A stretch of 64,000 bases of DNA from contig NZ_CP011114.1 in NCBI RefSeq assembly GCF_000993825.1, forward strand, positions 1,984,001 to 2,048,000, in the 5' to 3' direction. Position 1 is the first letter of the stretch, and every line of letters starts with the position of its first letter. A program made the translations under genes and the position numbers. This document shows, piece by piece, positions 9,265 to 18,400 of the stretch. Origin of the DNA: Paenibacillus durus ATCC 35681 (GTDB lineage: Bacteria > Bacillota > Bacilli > Paenibacillales > Paenibacillaceae). The notes under the pieces were generated by a model that saw only the letters and a list, made by a program, of their open reading frames with translations, was not told the DNA's origin and searched no databases.

Positions 9265-9473
9265 GTGCGTGAAAAAAACAACTCATCCAAAAGTTAAGGC
9301 TCGATCAACTCGATCATACCGATTACCGACAACATTTCACCATATGAAAAATTCATAATAGATAAACACAACAACACTCCCCAGCTCATACCAGCTTAAT
9401 CATCAACATTACTCGTCCAGCAACAACCCCAATCTGAAAAAGTCCGGGGCAGTTCATCCAAAAGTCGTATTGT

Positions 9474-9490
9474 GAAATTTGATAAACAGT
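9474..9490. promoter_or_regulatory. Possible Ter-like site upstream of rtp
   Basis: On the minus strand these 17 bases read ACTGTTTATCAAATTTC. They resemble the core of Bacillus subtilis Ter sites (ACTATGTACCAAATGTTC as I recall it) with a few mismatches and one gap. In B. subtilis, Ter sites lie directly upstream of rtp. A 15-bp palindrome TATGAA-AAA-TTCATA at 9343-9357 is a second candidate. The region is AT-rich, so chance is a real possibility. Nothing else was seen between 9265 and 9531. Confidence 0.25.
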
Positions 9491-9531
9491 GATTATATAG
9501 AGATATCCAGAATGATCGGAGGAGGTCTTTC

Positions 9532-9891
9532 ATGGCTTTTATGATTGCCCAAAGGGCGTTTATCAAGCTGTATCTCATTACCATGGTCGAACAGCATCAC
9601 GGCTACGGCTATCAAATGCTCGAGGATTTGCGGAGAGATTTCAAAAGTCATGGCTATAATCCTCCGCAGAGCGAGATCTACCGCGCCCTCCACGAATTGG
9701 TACAGCAGGGCATTCTATACCGTACCAAACAGCTCAAGGGAAATGATCCCAAAGTTGATTTTCAGGAAATCGTTCTTTATCATTTCACGACGGACGGGGC
9801 CGAGAAAGCGAAGCTGTACAAGAAGCAGGTAAAGACCGATCTTGACCGGTGTCTGGGCATACTAAACAAAGCGGTAGCCGATAATTATTGA
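9532..9891 (+). CDS. rtp: Replication termination protein (Rtp) homologue
   Basis: A 119-residue winged-helix protein. It follows B. subtilis Rtp (122 residues) over nearly its whole length: QRAFIKLYLITM matches QRAFLKLYMITM, EIYRALHELVQQGIL matches EVYRSLHELLDDGIL, and AKLYKKQVKTDLDRC matches AKLYKKQLKVELDRC. Rtp dimers bind Ter sites and arrest replication forks in one direction. PadR-type regulators share the fold, but the C-terminal dimerisation helix match favours Rtp. The ATG follows GGAGGAGG. Presence of rtp suggests that the terminus region is close, as in B. subtilis. Confidence 0.82.
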   Translation: MAFMIAQRAFIKLYLITMVEQHHGYGYQMLEDLRRDFKSHGYNPPQSEIYRALHELVQQGILYRTKQLKGNDPKVDFQEIVLYHFTTDGAEKAKLYKKQVKTDLDRCLGILNKAVADNY

Positions 9892-9913
9892 AGCCCGGCA
9901 CGGGACGGTGATA

Positions 9914-9942
9914 TTTCCAGCCAGTTCCCGCCCTGATATAAT
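9914..9942 (+). promoter_or_regulatory. SigA-type promoter before the DivIVA-domain gene
   Basis: TTTCCA (9914-9919), a 17-base spacer and a perfect TATAAT (9937-9942), about 45 bases before the start codon. Confidence 0.6.
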
Positions 9943-9987
9943 AAGTAAAGCTAAAAGAGAACCCGTCAATGATGGAGGTAGTTTAAG

Positions 9988-10362
9988 ATGGATGAGCATA
10001 TGAAGCGAAGACTGGACAAACAGAGAAAGCTGTTCAGCCAGCTTGGGATTGCGCTTGATGCGTTAACCATTCATGAGAAAGAGTTCAGTATGAAATTACG
10101 CGGATACGATCCGGAGGAAGTAGATACTTTTTTGGACAGTGTCATTAAGGACTATGAACGGTTCTATGCAACCATCGCTGACTTAATGGACAAATGGCAG
10201 GAGCAGCAGATTACCCTGCGCGAAATGAAAGCGGAGAGTAAGCCGGCGCCGCCGCCCGTTATCCGGGGAATCGATCCGAAAGAGATCGAAGAGACGATTC
10301 TGAGGCTTGAAGCCGGTGTACGCCAGCTTAAGGAACGCGTTCAGCGCAGTGAGATCATATAG
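9988..10362 (+). CDS. DivIVA-domain protein (GpsB/DivIVA-like)
   Basis: A 124-residue protein with the DivIVA N-terminal membrane-curvature domain: LTIHEKEFSMKLRGYDPEEVDTFL at about 25-49, then a coiled-coil helix and a proline-rich linker (KPAPPPVIRGIDP) before a second predicted coiled coil (EIEETILRLEAGVRQLKER). This matches GpsB-like organisation, so a role at the septum or in cell-wall synthesis is likely. It is shorter than DivIVA. The start follows GGAGGT. The kinase gene follows closely. Confidence 0.82.
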   Translation: MDEHMKRRLDKQRKLFSQLGIALDALTIHEKEFSMKLRGYDPEEVDTFLDSVIKDYERFYATIADLMDKWQEQQITLREMKAESKPAPPPVIRGIDPKEIEETILRLEAGVRQLKERVQRSEII

Positions 10363-10425
10363 CCTCCGGACTTGAACAAAAATACGGCTCACACTGGTCA
10401 TCAGGACGGAGGGTATACTTTTTCA

Positions 10426-13110
10426 ATGAATAAAAATGTATTGAATTTCAAAATCCGTGGAAAAATCGCTCTTGGGTACATAATGATTTTACTGCTGCTC
10501 GGGCTTTTTCTGCTCATTGTGCAGGGACGGATTTCTGAGCTTGAGAAGGAAACCGTCATGCTGAGCGGTCATGATATGCAGGTGCATGAGCTTACTTTTC
10601 AAATTGAAAAAAATATTCTGGACATGGAGACCGGCCAGCGGGGCTATGCGCTTACAGGCAACGACTCTTATCTTGCCCCCTACTACGACGGTCTGGAGAA
10701 ATGGCAGGTTAATTACTCCGCTTTGAAGGGGCTCATTAAGGGCAGTACCTCTCAGGTTGAAAATCTGGAAAGTATCGGGAAGAATCTTGAAGCCTGGATC
10801 GTCAATGCGGGCCAATATGTGGTTGAACTCAAACAAGCGGGACGTGATGATGAGGTGACCGCATTTTTTCATGCCGATCCCGGCAAAGCGATTGCCGGAC
10901 AAATCCGCAGCGAGTTGCAGCATTTCCGTGAGTTTGAACAAGCCGGCACGGCGAAGCGGATCAGCGATCTCAAGTCACGCAACCACCAGCTGCTTATTAC
11001 CATGTATATTCTGTGGAGCCTGGTGGCGCTGGTTGCCATTGCCGCTTCCATCCTCATCACGGACAGTATCGTTAAGACACTGAAGAACGTAATTGACGCC
11101 ATCAACCATATAGCAGACGGAAACAGCAGGGCCAAGCGAATTGAGGTGAAGACGCAGGACGAGATTTCCGATCTTGCTGCAGCGACAAACCGTCTATTGG
11201 AGAACACAGAAAGAGAGCAGCGGTTCAGCGACCATCTAACCCAAATGTCGGTAAGGCTCCAGGAAAAAACGGACCCCGCCGCTTTATGCGACACCTTCCT
11301 GAGCAAGCTGGCGACAATCCTTGAGATCCAGTACGGCGCGGTGTACATTGCTCAAGACCACTATGGCGATTCTCTGCTGAGAATTAGTTCCTATGCGGGC
11401 GGGAACGAAGGTTTGAGCCCAGGCAAAGAAAAAATAAGGCTGGGTGAGGGCCTCGTTGGCCAATGCGCGCTTGATCAGAAAATTCTGAAGCTTGAAGAGC
11501 TGCCGGATGGTTATATTCATATCAGTTCCGGGCTCGGAAGAACCCCGCCCCGGCAGGCGGTGATTGCCCCTGTTGTGTTTGAGAACAGGACCGTCGCGGT
11601 GGTTGAGATCGCTTCACTCATGAGATGGGTGCCTGATCATTTCAAGCTGCTGGAACAGCTGCTCGACTCGTTCGCCGTATCGGTGAATTCGGTTATGACC
11701 CGGATGCATATTCAAAATCTCTATGCCGAAGCCCAGACAATGAATGAGGAGCTGCAGAACCAGTCTGAAGAGCTGCAATCCCAGACTCACGAACTGATCA
11801 ACGTGAACAGTAAGCTGGAATTCCAAAAGCTGGTTGCGGAGAATTCAGCTGAAGAACTGGAGAAAATGAACGAGGAGCTAGAGAGAAGCTCCCGCTACAA
11901 ATCCGAATTTTTGGCTAATATGTCGCATGAGCTGCGGACCCCGCTTAACAGCATGCTGCTGCTGTCGCAGATTCTGTCTGAGAACCACAGCAGCAACTTG
12001 ACAGAGGAACAGGTAGGCTATGCATCGGTCATTCATTCCTCCGGCAGTGATCTGCTGGCGATCATTAACGATATTTTGGATTTATCCAAGGTTGAGGCTG
12101 GAAAGATGCTTATTGAAACGAGCGCCGTCAATCTTACCGAGTTCCCGTCCTTGTTCGAAGGGTATTTCGGCAAGACGGCTGAGTCCAAAAATCTCGAGTT
12201 CAGCGTCGTTTTGCAAGCTGGAGCACCCGATATCTTCTATACAGATGAATTGCGTCTGCATCAAATCCTCCGCAATCTGCTGTCCAACGCCTTTAAATTT
12301 ACGGAAGAGGGCGGAGTAAAGCTCGAAATCTCCAAGCTCGACACCTTTGCTTCCAAAGGGTATGCTCCAGCGGGGCCGGTGCTGGCTTTTGCCGTCATCG
12401 ACAGCGGCATAGGAATATCTCCGGATAAACGTGATCTGATATTTGAAGCGTTCCAGCAGGCGGACGGCTCAACCGCGCGAAAATTCGGCGGAACGGGACT
12501 CGGACTGTCCATTTCCCAGCAGCTTTCGAAGCTCCTTGGCGGGCATCTTACACTCGAGAGCAAACCGCAAGAAGGCAGCATCTTCACACTGTATCTTCCT
12601 TATCTGGAAGAGGAAAGAGATCCGAAGGATTATATGCTCGATTCCGAGGCGGCGGCAGCGCTTGAACGCGAACCTGATGGCAGCGGCGGTGCTGAGGAGG
12701 CGCAGGTGGACGGGAAATACGGCCTGCTGGCGGGTAAAACAGTCCTTCTAGTCGATGATGACCCGCGAAATATCTATGCGCTGACACAGACGCTTGAGAA
12801 GTACAGCATGCATGTGGTGACGGCCCAGAACGGATTCGAATGCCTTCAGCGGGTCAGAGAGAATCCCGGGATCGACATCCTGCTTCTGGACATCATGATG
12901 CCGGTGTTGGATGGGTATGACACGTTATCCATTTTGCGTGAAGAACTGTTGAAGCACGACCTTCCGATTATTGCGGTATCGGCCAAGACGATGAAGGAAG
13001 ACCGGGAGAAATGCCTGGCTGCGGGGGCGACCGATTTTATCAAGAAACCCGTTCGTACCAAGGACCTTCTTAGGATTTTGTCCTATCATTTGAGCAGCAA
13101 AGCGGCTTAA
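10426..13110 (+). CDS. Hybrid sensor histidine kinase (CHASE3-HAMP-GAF-HisKA-HATPase-REC)
   Basis: An 894-residue membrane sensor. TM1 is at about 15-34 and an extracytoplasmic CHASE3-like domain follows (MQVHELTFQIEKNILDMETGQRGYALTGN). TM2 is at about 190-213, then HAMP, GAF (about 290-430), a coiled coil, HisKA with SHELRTPLNS, and HATPase with NAFKFTEEGG, DSGIGI and GGTGLGLSI. A C-terminal receiver has LLVDDDPRN, phosphoacceptor aspartate in LLLDIMMP and lysine in KKPVR. Such hybrids pass phosphate through an Hpt protein; none is adjacent. The ATG at 10426 follows GGAGGG; an earlier TTG would add 18 residues before the TM segment. The signal is unknown. Confidence 0.9.
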   Translation: MNKNVLNFKIRGKIALGYIMILLLLGLFLLIVQGRISELEKETVMLSGHDMQVHELTFQIEKNILDMETGQRGYALTGNDSYLAPYYDGLEKWQVNYSALKGLIKGSTSQVENLESIGKNLEAWIVNAGQYVVELKQAGRDDEVTAFFHADPGKAIAGQIRSELQHFREFEQAGTAKRISDLKSRNHQLLITMYILWSLVALVAIAASILITDSIVKTLKNVIDAINHIADGNSRAKRIEVKTQDEISDLAAATNRLLENTEREQRFSDHLTQMSVRLQEKTDPAALCDTFLSKLATILEIQYGAVYIAQDHYGDSLLRISSYAGGNEGLSPGKEKIRLGEGLVGQCALDQKILKLEELPDGYIHISSGLGRTPPRQAVIAPVVFENRTVAVVEIASLMRWVPDHFKLLEQLLDSFAVSVNSVMTRMHIQNLYAEAQTMNEELQNQSEELQSQTHELINVNSKLEFQKLVAENSAEELEKMNEELERSSRYKSEFLANMSHELRTPLNSMLLLSQILSENHSSNLTEEQVGYASVIHSSGSDLLAIINDILDLSKVEAGKMLIETSAVNLTEFPSLFEGYFGKTAESKNLEFSVVLQAGAPDIFYTDELRLHQILRNLLSNAFKFTEEGGVKLEISKLDTFASKGYAPAGPVLAFAVIDSGIGISPDKRDLIFEAFQQADGSTARKFGGTGLGLSISQQLSKLLGGHLTLESKPQEGSIFTLYLPYLEEERDPKDYMLDSEAAAALEREPDGSGGAEEAQVDGKYGLLAGKTVLLVDDDPRNIYALTQTLEKYSMHVVTAQNGFECLQRVRENPGIDILLLDIMMPVLDGYDTLSILREELLKHDLPIIAVSAKTMKEDREKCLAAGATDFIKKPVRTKDLLRILSYHLSSKAA

Positions 13111-13160
13111 TTGCCTAGATACGGGCGATCCGAAACCTAATGGTGGCGGACGCCTTTTTT

Positions 13161-13347
13161 CTATATTTTCAGGTCGTTTACTAATTCCGGGAACCAATCG
13201 GCGAGAGTTAAAAAAGAGAAGCCAGCCGCCTGCGCTTTCGTTGTGTCCATATACCATGACTGCGGGATGCCAAATGGTGACATATGCTCATCGGCCGTCT
13301 TTTCACGGGTCACAGCCTGCTTCCCCCAGCACTAAGATTTTCTTCAA
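13161..13347 (-). pseudogene. Internally deleted NAD-dependent epimerase/dehydratase remnant
   Basis: From a TTG with GAGGAG upstream the minus strand begins KKILVLGEAGC, resembling the beta-1/glycine-loop start of an epimerase/dehydratase. After a frame change only a C-terminal tail remains (MSPFGIPQSWYMDTTKAQAA... to a stop at 13161). About 60 codons are left of a gene normally near 300, so most of the interior was deleted. The family call rests on the N-terminal nucleotide-binding pattern and the character of the tail, so it is tentative. Confidence 0.45.
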
Positions 13348-13463
13348 TATCTCAACTCCTCGCCAAAACATAATTTCAGTGTACCATAAGGTGACCTGGA
13401 AAGACTTCCCTCCGTTTTTTCTGCTATAATTTAGGTTATGACAATACTGGGGAGGAAATTAAG

Positions 13464-13991
13464 ATGGCTGATCCGCATACTGCGCTGATTCTGATTGATG
13501 TACAGGAAGCGATGTTTTCATATCCGGGAATGAAGCTGTATGACGAAGAAGGTGTAATGGAACGGATCGTATCGCTGCTGGATCGGGCGCGCCGGAGCGG
13601 TACGACGGTGATTTATATTCAACATACCGAAGATGAAGAATACACCAAGGGAACGCCTACATGGCAGATCAGCTCCAAAGTGACTCCGCTGCCTGGGGAA
13701 AAGATCATCGAGAAGCCAACCTGGGATGCCTTTCACCTAACCTCACTTCAGGAAGAATTGCAGCAGCAGGGAATTACCCATCTGATTATCGCGGGCATGC
13801 AAAGCGAATTTTGTCTCGATTCGACATGCCGCCGGGCATTCAGCCTTGGATATTCCACTATTCTGGTGGAAGACGCCCATAGTACGTTTGATAATGGACG
13901 ACTCACTGGCGAAGAAATCGTACGTCATCATAACGGGATTCTCGGGGGACGGTTTGTAACCTTGAAACCTGCAAGCGAGGTCATCTTCTAA
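13464..13991 (+). CDS. Isochorismatase-family cysteine hydrolase
   Basis: A 175-residue protein of normal length. The catalytic triad is visible: Asp in LILIDVQEAMF, Lys in IIEKPTWDAF and Cys in GMQSEFCLDST. A cis-peptide-type turn precedes the cysteine. Members hydrolyse amide or ester bonds (nicotinamidase, N-carbamoyl amides, isochorismate); the substrate here is not determined. The ATG follows GGGGAGGAA. The VanW fragment begins one base after its stop. Confidence 0.9.
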   Translation: MADPHTALILIDVQEAMFSYPGMKLYDEEGVMERIVSLLDRARRSGTTVIYIQHTEDEEYTKGTPTWQISSKVTPLPGEKIIEKPTWDAFHLTSLQEELQQQGITHLIIAGMQSEFCLDSTCRRAFSLGYSTILVEDAHSTFDNGRLTGEEIVRHHNGILGGRFVTLKPASEVIF

Positions 13992-13992
13992 A

Positions 13993-14223
13993 ATGAGGAA
14001 GACCTATTCAGCTGTACGGCCCAAGCAGCGCTCCCGTTTGCGTCTTTTTGCGGGTAAACACTATTTTATCTGGAAAAGATATGTCAAATGGCTTACGGTG
14101 AAGGAAAAAGCGGCGAATACTTTCAAGCGGGATGCTCTGCCCTGCAAAGTGTTCGAGCACGCGACCCCGCTGCTGCGCAAGCTTCGGCAAGTGGATATGC
14201 GGCTCCGTATGCCCCTTTGTTGA
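13993..14223 (+). pseudogene. Truncated VanW-family protein
   Basis: A 76-codon frame. RSRLRLFAGKHYFIWKRYVKW and CKVFEHATPLLRKLRQVDMRL match the N-terminal part of VanW-family proteins, which continue for roughly 200 further residues. Here the frame ends just after the VDM motif and no continuation is seen in any frame before the next gene, so the 3' part has been deleted. VanW function is not well established. Confidence 0.55.
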
Positions 14224-14347
14224 AGGGTGATCCACAGGCTTAAACCGGAATCATTTTTTTAATAAAAAGCTGATTTTTTCCGCTGCATGCGTTAAATTAA
14301 CAGAAGTGCTCTACATCAATTTGACGCGTCGGAAAGGAAAACTCAAC

Positions 14348-15295
14348 ATGAATACCAAAAAACCGCCAATCCCCGTCTCGCTGCTCATGCTGATCGGGAT
14401 TGTAGCCATCTCATTTTCCGCCATTTTTATCAAATGGTCCCAAGCTCCGGCTTCCATTCAGGGAATGTACCGCTTGCTGTTCACTTCGCTCTTAATGTTC
14501 CCCTTTGTCCGTCCGTACAGTGGAACGATATCGGCCCTGCGCCTAAAGGACTGGCTGCTGCTGATAGCTTCCGGCTTCATGCTGGCTCTGCATTTTCTGC
14601 TATGGATGGGCTCGCTGGAGTATACCTCTGTCGCCAGTTCCACAATGATTATGGCGCTTGAGCCCGTATTCATTATGATTGGGTCCTATATTCTGTACAA
14701 GGAGCGCAGCGCGGTTTCCGCAATAGCCGGTCTTGGTGTAGCGATTATAGGCGTCGTCTTTATTGGCTGGGGCGACATTGGCTTGTCCTCGGACAGCCTA
14801 AAAGGCGACCTGCTCTCTATATTCGGAACGGTGGCGGTAGCCGCCCATCTGCTCATTGGCAAAAAGCTGGTAGCCCGGATGCCGTCTTACCTTTACAGCC
14901 TAATTGTGTTCATCAGCGCCGGAGCTGTGTTCGCTCTGTACAATTGGACTGCGGGCATCGCTTTTTTTGACTATCCGCCAAGAGAATGGGGCATTTTCGT
15001 ACTGCTCGCGATCGTACCGACTGTATTCGGCCATATCCTGTTCAACTGGCTGCTGCAGTATACATCCGCCACTACGGTGTCCATGAATATTCTTGGAGAA
15101 CCGGTAGGAGCCTGTATTCTGGCCTATTTGCTGCTCAGAGAGCGATTGTCCGGCCTTCAGTGGTCCGGCGGCCTGCTTGTGCTCGGCGGTCTCGCATGTT
15201 ATTTGTATATGGGCAGCCGGAAAGAGGCCCGGGAAGCAGAGCGGGGGAATAGACCTTCGCATGAGCTTGAGACATTGCCGGAAAGCGCTTCTTGA
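14348..15295 (+). CDS. EamA-family (DMT) transporter
   Basis: A 315-residue protein with about ten hydrophobic helices in two EamA repeats; LEYTSVASSTMIMALEPVFIMIG ends the first and ILGEPVGACILAYLLLRERLS the second. It is probably an inner-membrane exporter of metabolites or amino acids. It is clearly paralogous to the gene at 28823. The ATG at 14348 has GGAAAGGAAA upstream; an earlier in-frame ATG would add 14 polar residues. Monocistronic. Confidence 0.9.
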   Translation: MNTKKPPIPVSLLMLIGIVAISFSAIFIKWSQAPASIQGMYRLLFTSLLMFPFVRPYSGTISALRLKDWLLLIASGFMLALHFLLWMGSLEYTSVASSTMIMALEPVFIMIGSYILYKERSAVSAIAGLGVAIIGVVFIGWGDIGLSSDSLKGDLLSIFGTVAVAAHLLIGKKLVARMPSYLYSLIVFISAGAVFALYNWTAGIAFFDYPPREWGIFVLLAIVPTVFGHILFNWLLQYTSATTVSMNILGEPVGACILAYLLLRERLSGLQWSGGLLVLGGLACYLYMGSRKEAREAERGNRPSHELETLPESAS

Positions 15296-15356
15296 ACCGG
15301 CGGGAGTTCACCGGAACCCAACATAATGAGATTCGAAGCAAAGGAGCTTTTACTTG

Positions 15357-16193
15357 ATGTACGACAGTTACAAGGATGACAATAAATCTGAATCGGCGGT
15401 AACCTCCTCCGCCAGCGAAGAGCTGTGGAACGAGGATACATACAGCGCTTGGATAAGCCGGTTTGGAACGCCGGAGGAAGCCGCTACCAAGCTGCGGAAT
15501 AATCCTTCCGCCAAGCTTCAGCCGCTTCTTGCCTATTTCGGGGATGTAGGCGGCAAGAAAATGATGAACCTGATGGGCTCGAACGGAGTTAAGGCGGTGG
15601 CGCTCGGTCTGCTTGGTGCCGAGGTGTCGGTCGCCGACTTCTCGGAAGGCAATGGGCGTTATGCTTCCGAGCTGGCGGAAGCTGCGGGAGTTCGGCTGGA
15701 CTATATCGTCTCCGACGTGTTAAACCTGCCGGGAACTGTTCCGCGAGGAGCGTTTGATATTGTCTTTGCGGAGCTGGGAATCGTGCACTACTTTACCGAT
15801 CTCAAGCCATTTATGGACACGGCGTATTCACTGCTTGCTCCGGGAGGGCGGTTCATATTGCGGGATTTTCATCCCGTATCGACCAAGCTGATCTCTTCAA
15901 AGGGTTCCACGGCCAAAATCCGCAAGCATAAAGTAACGGGGGATTACTTCGATACGTCGCTTGAAGAGAAACAGGTATCCTATGCCAAATATTCGCCGGA
16001 AGGCGAAGAGAGCAGGGACGGTTCGGGTATCGTATTTTGGCGCAAATGGACGCTCGGCGAGATTGTGACTGCGGCCGCGGAAAGCGGCCTCTACATCCGC
16101 AAGCTGGTCGAAGAACCGAATCTATCCTCGGACGTATTCGATAAGGGCATTCCGAAGACATTTGTGCTGACGGCGGAGAAGCCGGAATTTTAA
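15357..16193 (+). CDS. Class I SAM-dependent methyltransferase
   Basis: A 278-residue protein. Residues about 65-100 form the SAM-binding region (MNLMGSNGVKAVALGLLGAEVSVADFSEGNGRYA), with an aspartate ending beta-2. FDIVFAELGIVHYFTDL is motif IV and LLAPGGRFILRDFHPVS the conserved post-motif. The first glycine loop is unusual (LMGSNG rather than GxGxG), but this occurs in related Bacillales proteins. Substrate unknown. Start at the ATG after AAAGGAGC. Confidence 0.85.
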   Translation: MYDSYKDDNKSESAVTSSASEELWNEDTYSAWISRFGTPEEAATKLRNNPSAKLQPLLAYFGDVGGKKMMNLMGSNGVKAVALGLLGAEVSVADFSEGNGRYASELAEAAGVRLDYIVSDVLNLPGTVPRGAFDIVFAELGIVHYFTDLKPFMDTAYSLLAPGGRFILRDFHPVSTKLISSKGSTAKIRKHKVTGDYFDTSLEEKQVSYAKYSPEGEESRDGSGIVFWRKWTLGEIVTAAAESGLYIRKLVEEPNLSSDVFDKGIPKTFVLTAEKPEF

Positions 16194-16226
16194 GCCGAAT
16201 AATCAAGCAGTTGCTCAAGGCAGAGG

Positions 16227-16256
16227 GCCGGGCTGTCATCAGCCTGGCGTTTTTTT
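16227..16256 (+). terminator. Rho-independent terminator
   Basis: GCCGGGCTG pairs with CAGCCTGGC around a four-base loop, followed by seven T. It lies between the converging methyltransferase and LysR genes. Confidence 0.88.
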
Positions 16257-16282
16257 GTTAAGGGGCATAAATAATGACGGGT

Positions 16283-17209
16283 TTAATGCTTTACTTTCGA
16301 TGACGAAAAAGCTCCATGCTGTACCCCCTTATGGGCCAAGCTGTCCGCAAAGGCCTGCTGAATCTCGGTTAGCGCATAATCCTTACGCCACGCCAGATAA
16401 AAGCCGCCTCGCTCCGGCAAGATTCCTGAGAGTGGACGATATCGCAAGCTCCCCGACTCGATCTCCGCCCCAATGCCGATTTTGGAAAAAACGGCGACCG
16501 CATTTCCTTGCAAAACCAATTGCTTAACGGCCTCTGGGCTATCTATTTCCATCCTATTCCACAAACGCACACCGTTCAACCCGGCCCAGCGGTCGGCGAA
16601 TTCGCGCATGCCGCTTCCCAGCGCATGCTGAATCCACGGCTGCCGGGAGATTTCATCCGGGTCGGGGGAATCCTTGCCATCTAATGGGTGTCCTGGAGCA
16701 AAGATTAGCACCGTCTCATCATCGGTAATCTTACTCATATATAATGATTCGTCCGCCTGCTCATAGCCATGCAGAACAGCAAGCTGGAGCTTGCGGCTCC
16801 TGAGCTGCTCGCGTAAGACGTCAGTTTGCGCCTCGGCGACCGTAATTTCGGTCTCAGGATGCTCTGCCGCTAAGCCGGACAAAGCTGCCGGGAGCAGATA
16901 CGCCGCCGAAATCGCCGATGCTCCGATAGCCAGCTTTAGCCTGGAGCGGGAGTCGGCCTGCTTTACCGTTCTTTCGGCTTCGGACGCCAGCGCAACAATT
17001 CGAACCGCATACTGGTGAAGGGCATGACCGGCTTCGGTCAGCAGCACCCGCCCGCTTCGGCTCTGGAACAGCGGGGTGCCGAGTTCATTCTCCAGCGATT
17101 TCATATGAAAAGAAATGGTGGGCTGCTTCAGGCCAAGCTCTGCGGCAACATCCGTCACTTTTTTATATTTTTCAATGAGAACTACAATCTGCAATTTTAT
17201 TATGTTCAT
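16283..17209 (-). CDS. LysR-family transcriptional regulator
   Basis: A 308-residue LTTR. The N-terminal winged HTH is at about 1-60 (VTDVAAELGLKQPTISFHMKSLENELG), followed by the linker helix and a periplasmic-binding-like effector domain (LKLAIGASAISAAYLLPAALS onward). The start follows GGAGGG, which sits in a GGAGGGAACTCCC palindrome. It is divergent from pstS, but there is no direct sign that it controls the pst genes; LTTRs often act on a neighbour. Effector unknown. Confidence 0.9.
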   Translation of the reverse strand: MNIIKLQIVVLIEKYKKVTDVAAELGLKQPTISFHMKSLENELGTPLFQSRSGRVLLTEAGHALHQYAVRIVALASEAERTVKQADSRSRLKLAIGASAISAAYLLPAALSGLAAEHPETEITVAEAQTDVLREQLRSRKLQLAVLHGYEQADESLYMSKITDDETVLIFAPGHPLDGKDSPDPDEISRQPWIQHALGSGMREFADRWAGLNGVRLWNRMEIDSPEAVKQLVLQGNAVAVFSKIGIGAEIESGSLRYRPLSGILPERGGFYLAWRKDYALTEIQQAFADSLAHKGVQHGAFSSSKVKH

Positions 17210-17415
17210 GGGAGTTCCCTCCGATATAACAATTGTATCATCTGCTTTCTCAATAATTATAGATGATTTCTATAGAGTTATACAAATTCTATTGTCTTTT
17301 TTATCGTTCATTTTACATAAGTAGGCGGTTTAACTAACGAAGGGATTTTACAATTAACATGTCAGGGCGAACGAGCCTAATTATTAACACAAACTGTAGG
17401 AGGAGACAAACAATA

Positions 17416-18366
17416 ATGCGCTCTAAAAAATCCTGGATCATGGCACTTGCTTTAACGAGTGTCCTTGCACTTTCGGCTTGCGGAAATAACGGGGGAAATA
17501 ACACAGCGGCTAACGAAGGAAATACGGGAGCCAGCAGCGCGCCTACAGAGACAAGCGGCGCAGAAGTCAGCGGTTCGATTCTTGCTTCCGGCTCCACGGC
17601 TCTTCAGCCTTTGGTGGAACAGGTAGCTGAGAAATTCATGGAAAAGAATGCCGGCGTAGATATTCAAGTACAAGGCGGCGGCAGCGGTACAGGTCTTACA
17701 CAGGTAGCTGAGAAACAAGTGGATATCGGCAACTCCGACGTATTCGCGGAAGAGAAGCTGAAAGACGCAGACGCAGAAAAGGCAAAAGCGCTCGTCGACC
17801 ATCAGGTGGCAGTTGTCGCGATTGCGGCCGTAAGCCATCCGGCTGCCGGAGTTGATACTCTGACTAAGCAGCAGCTGGTTGATATTTTTACCGGCAAAAT
17901 CACGAACTGGAAAGAAGTAGGCGGCGCGGATCAGAAGATCCAAATCATTAACCGTCCGGCAAGCTCCGGAACACGCGCTACATTTGAGAAATTTGCACTC
18001 GGCACGAAGACGGAAGATCTTCCGGGTTCCATCCAAGAGGATTCCTCGGGCACCGTTAAGAAAATAATCGGCGAAACGCCGGGAGCGATCGGGTACCTGG
18101 CCCTGTCCTACCTTGACGATTCGGTTAAAACCTTGAACTACGACGGCGTTGAACCTTCCGTGGACAACGTAGTTAGCGGAAAATATCCGGTCTGGGCTTA
18201 TGAGCATATGTACACGAACGGCGAACCGAATGCGACGGTCAAAGCTTTCCTGGACTACTTCCAGACTGATGAAGTTCAGAACGGCGATGTAACTGAGCTT
18301 GGCTACATCCCAGCCTCGAAGATGCAGGTTTCCCGCGATGTCGCCGGCAACGTAACGAACAAGTAA
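17416..18366 (+). CDS. pstS: Phosphate ABC transporter substrate-binding lipoprotein PstS
   Basis: A 316-residue lipoprotein. The signal peptide ends in LSACG with the lipidated Cys near residue 20, followed by an Asn/Thr-rich linker. GSILASGSTALQPLVEQVAEKF and QGGGSGTGLTQVAEKQVDIGNSD are the phosphate-binding PstS signatures. It delivers phosphate to PstCA. The ATG at 17416 follows TAGGAGGAGA. It is the first gene of pstSCAB; an internal terminator after pstS would raise PstS over the permease. Confidence 0.95.
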   Translation: MRSKKSWIMALALTSVLALSACGNNGGNNTAANEGNTGASSAPTETSGAEVSGSILASGSTALQPLVEQVAEKFMEKNAGVDIQVQGGGSGTGLTQVAEKQVDIGNSDVFAEEKLKDADAEKAKALVDHQVAVVAIAAVSHPAAGVDTLTKQQLVDIFTGKITNWKEVGGADQKIQIINRPASSGTRATFEKFALGTKTEDLPGSIQEDSSGTVKKIIGETPGAIGYLALSYLDDSVKTLNYDGVEPSVDNVVSGKYPVWAYEHMYTNGEPNATVKAFLDYFQTDEVQNGDVTELGYIPASKMQVSRDVAGNVTNK

Positions 18367-18400
18367 TTAGATAATTAAAGCAACAATTTTCATAGAATCG

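Noticed and set aside
17312..17359. PhoP box candidates before pstS
   Set aside because: TTTACA and TTAACA hexamers occur, but spacings of 17, 18 and 7 bases do not match the 11-base repeat of a PhoP box. The region is simply AT-rich, although Pho control of pstS is expected from other species.
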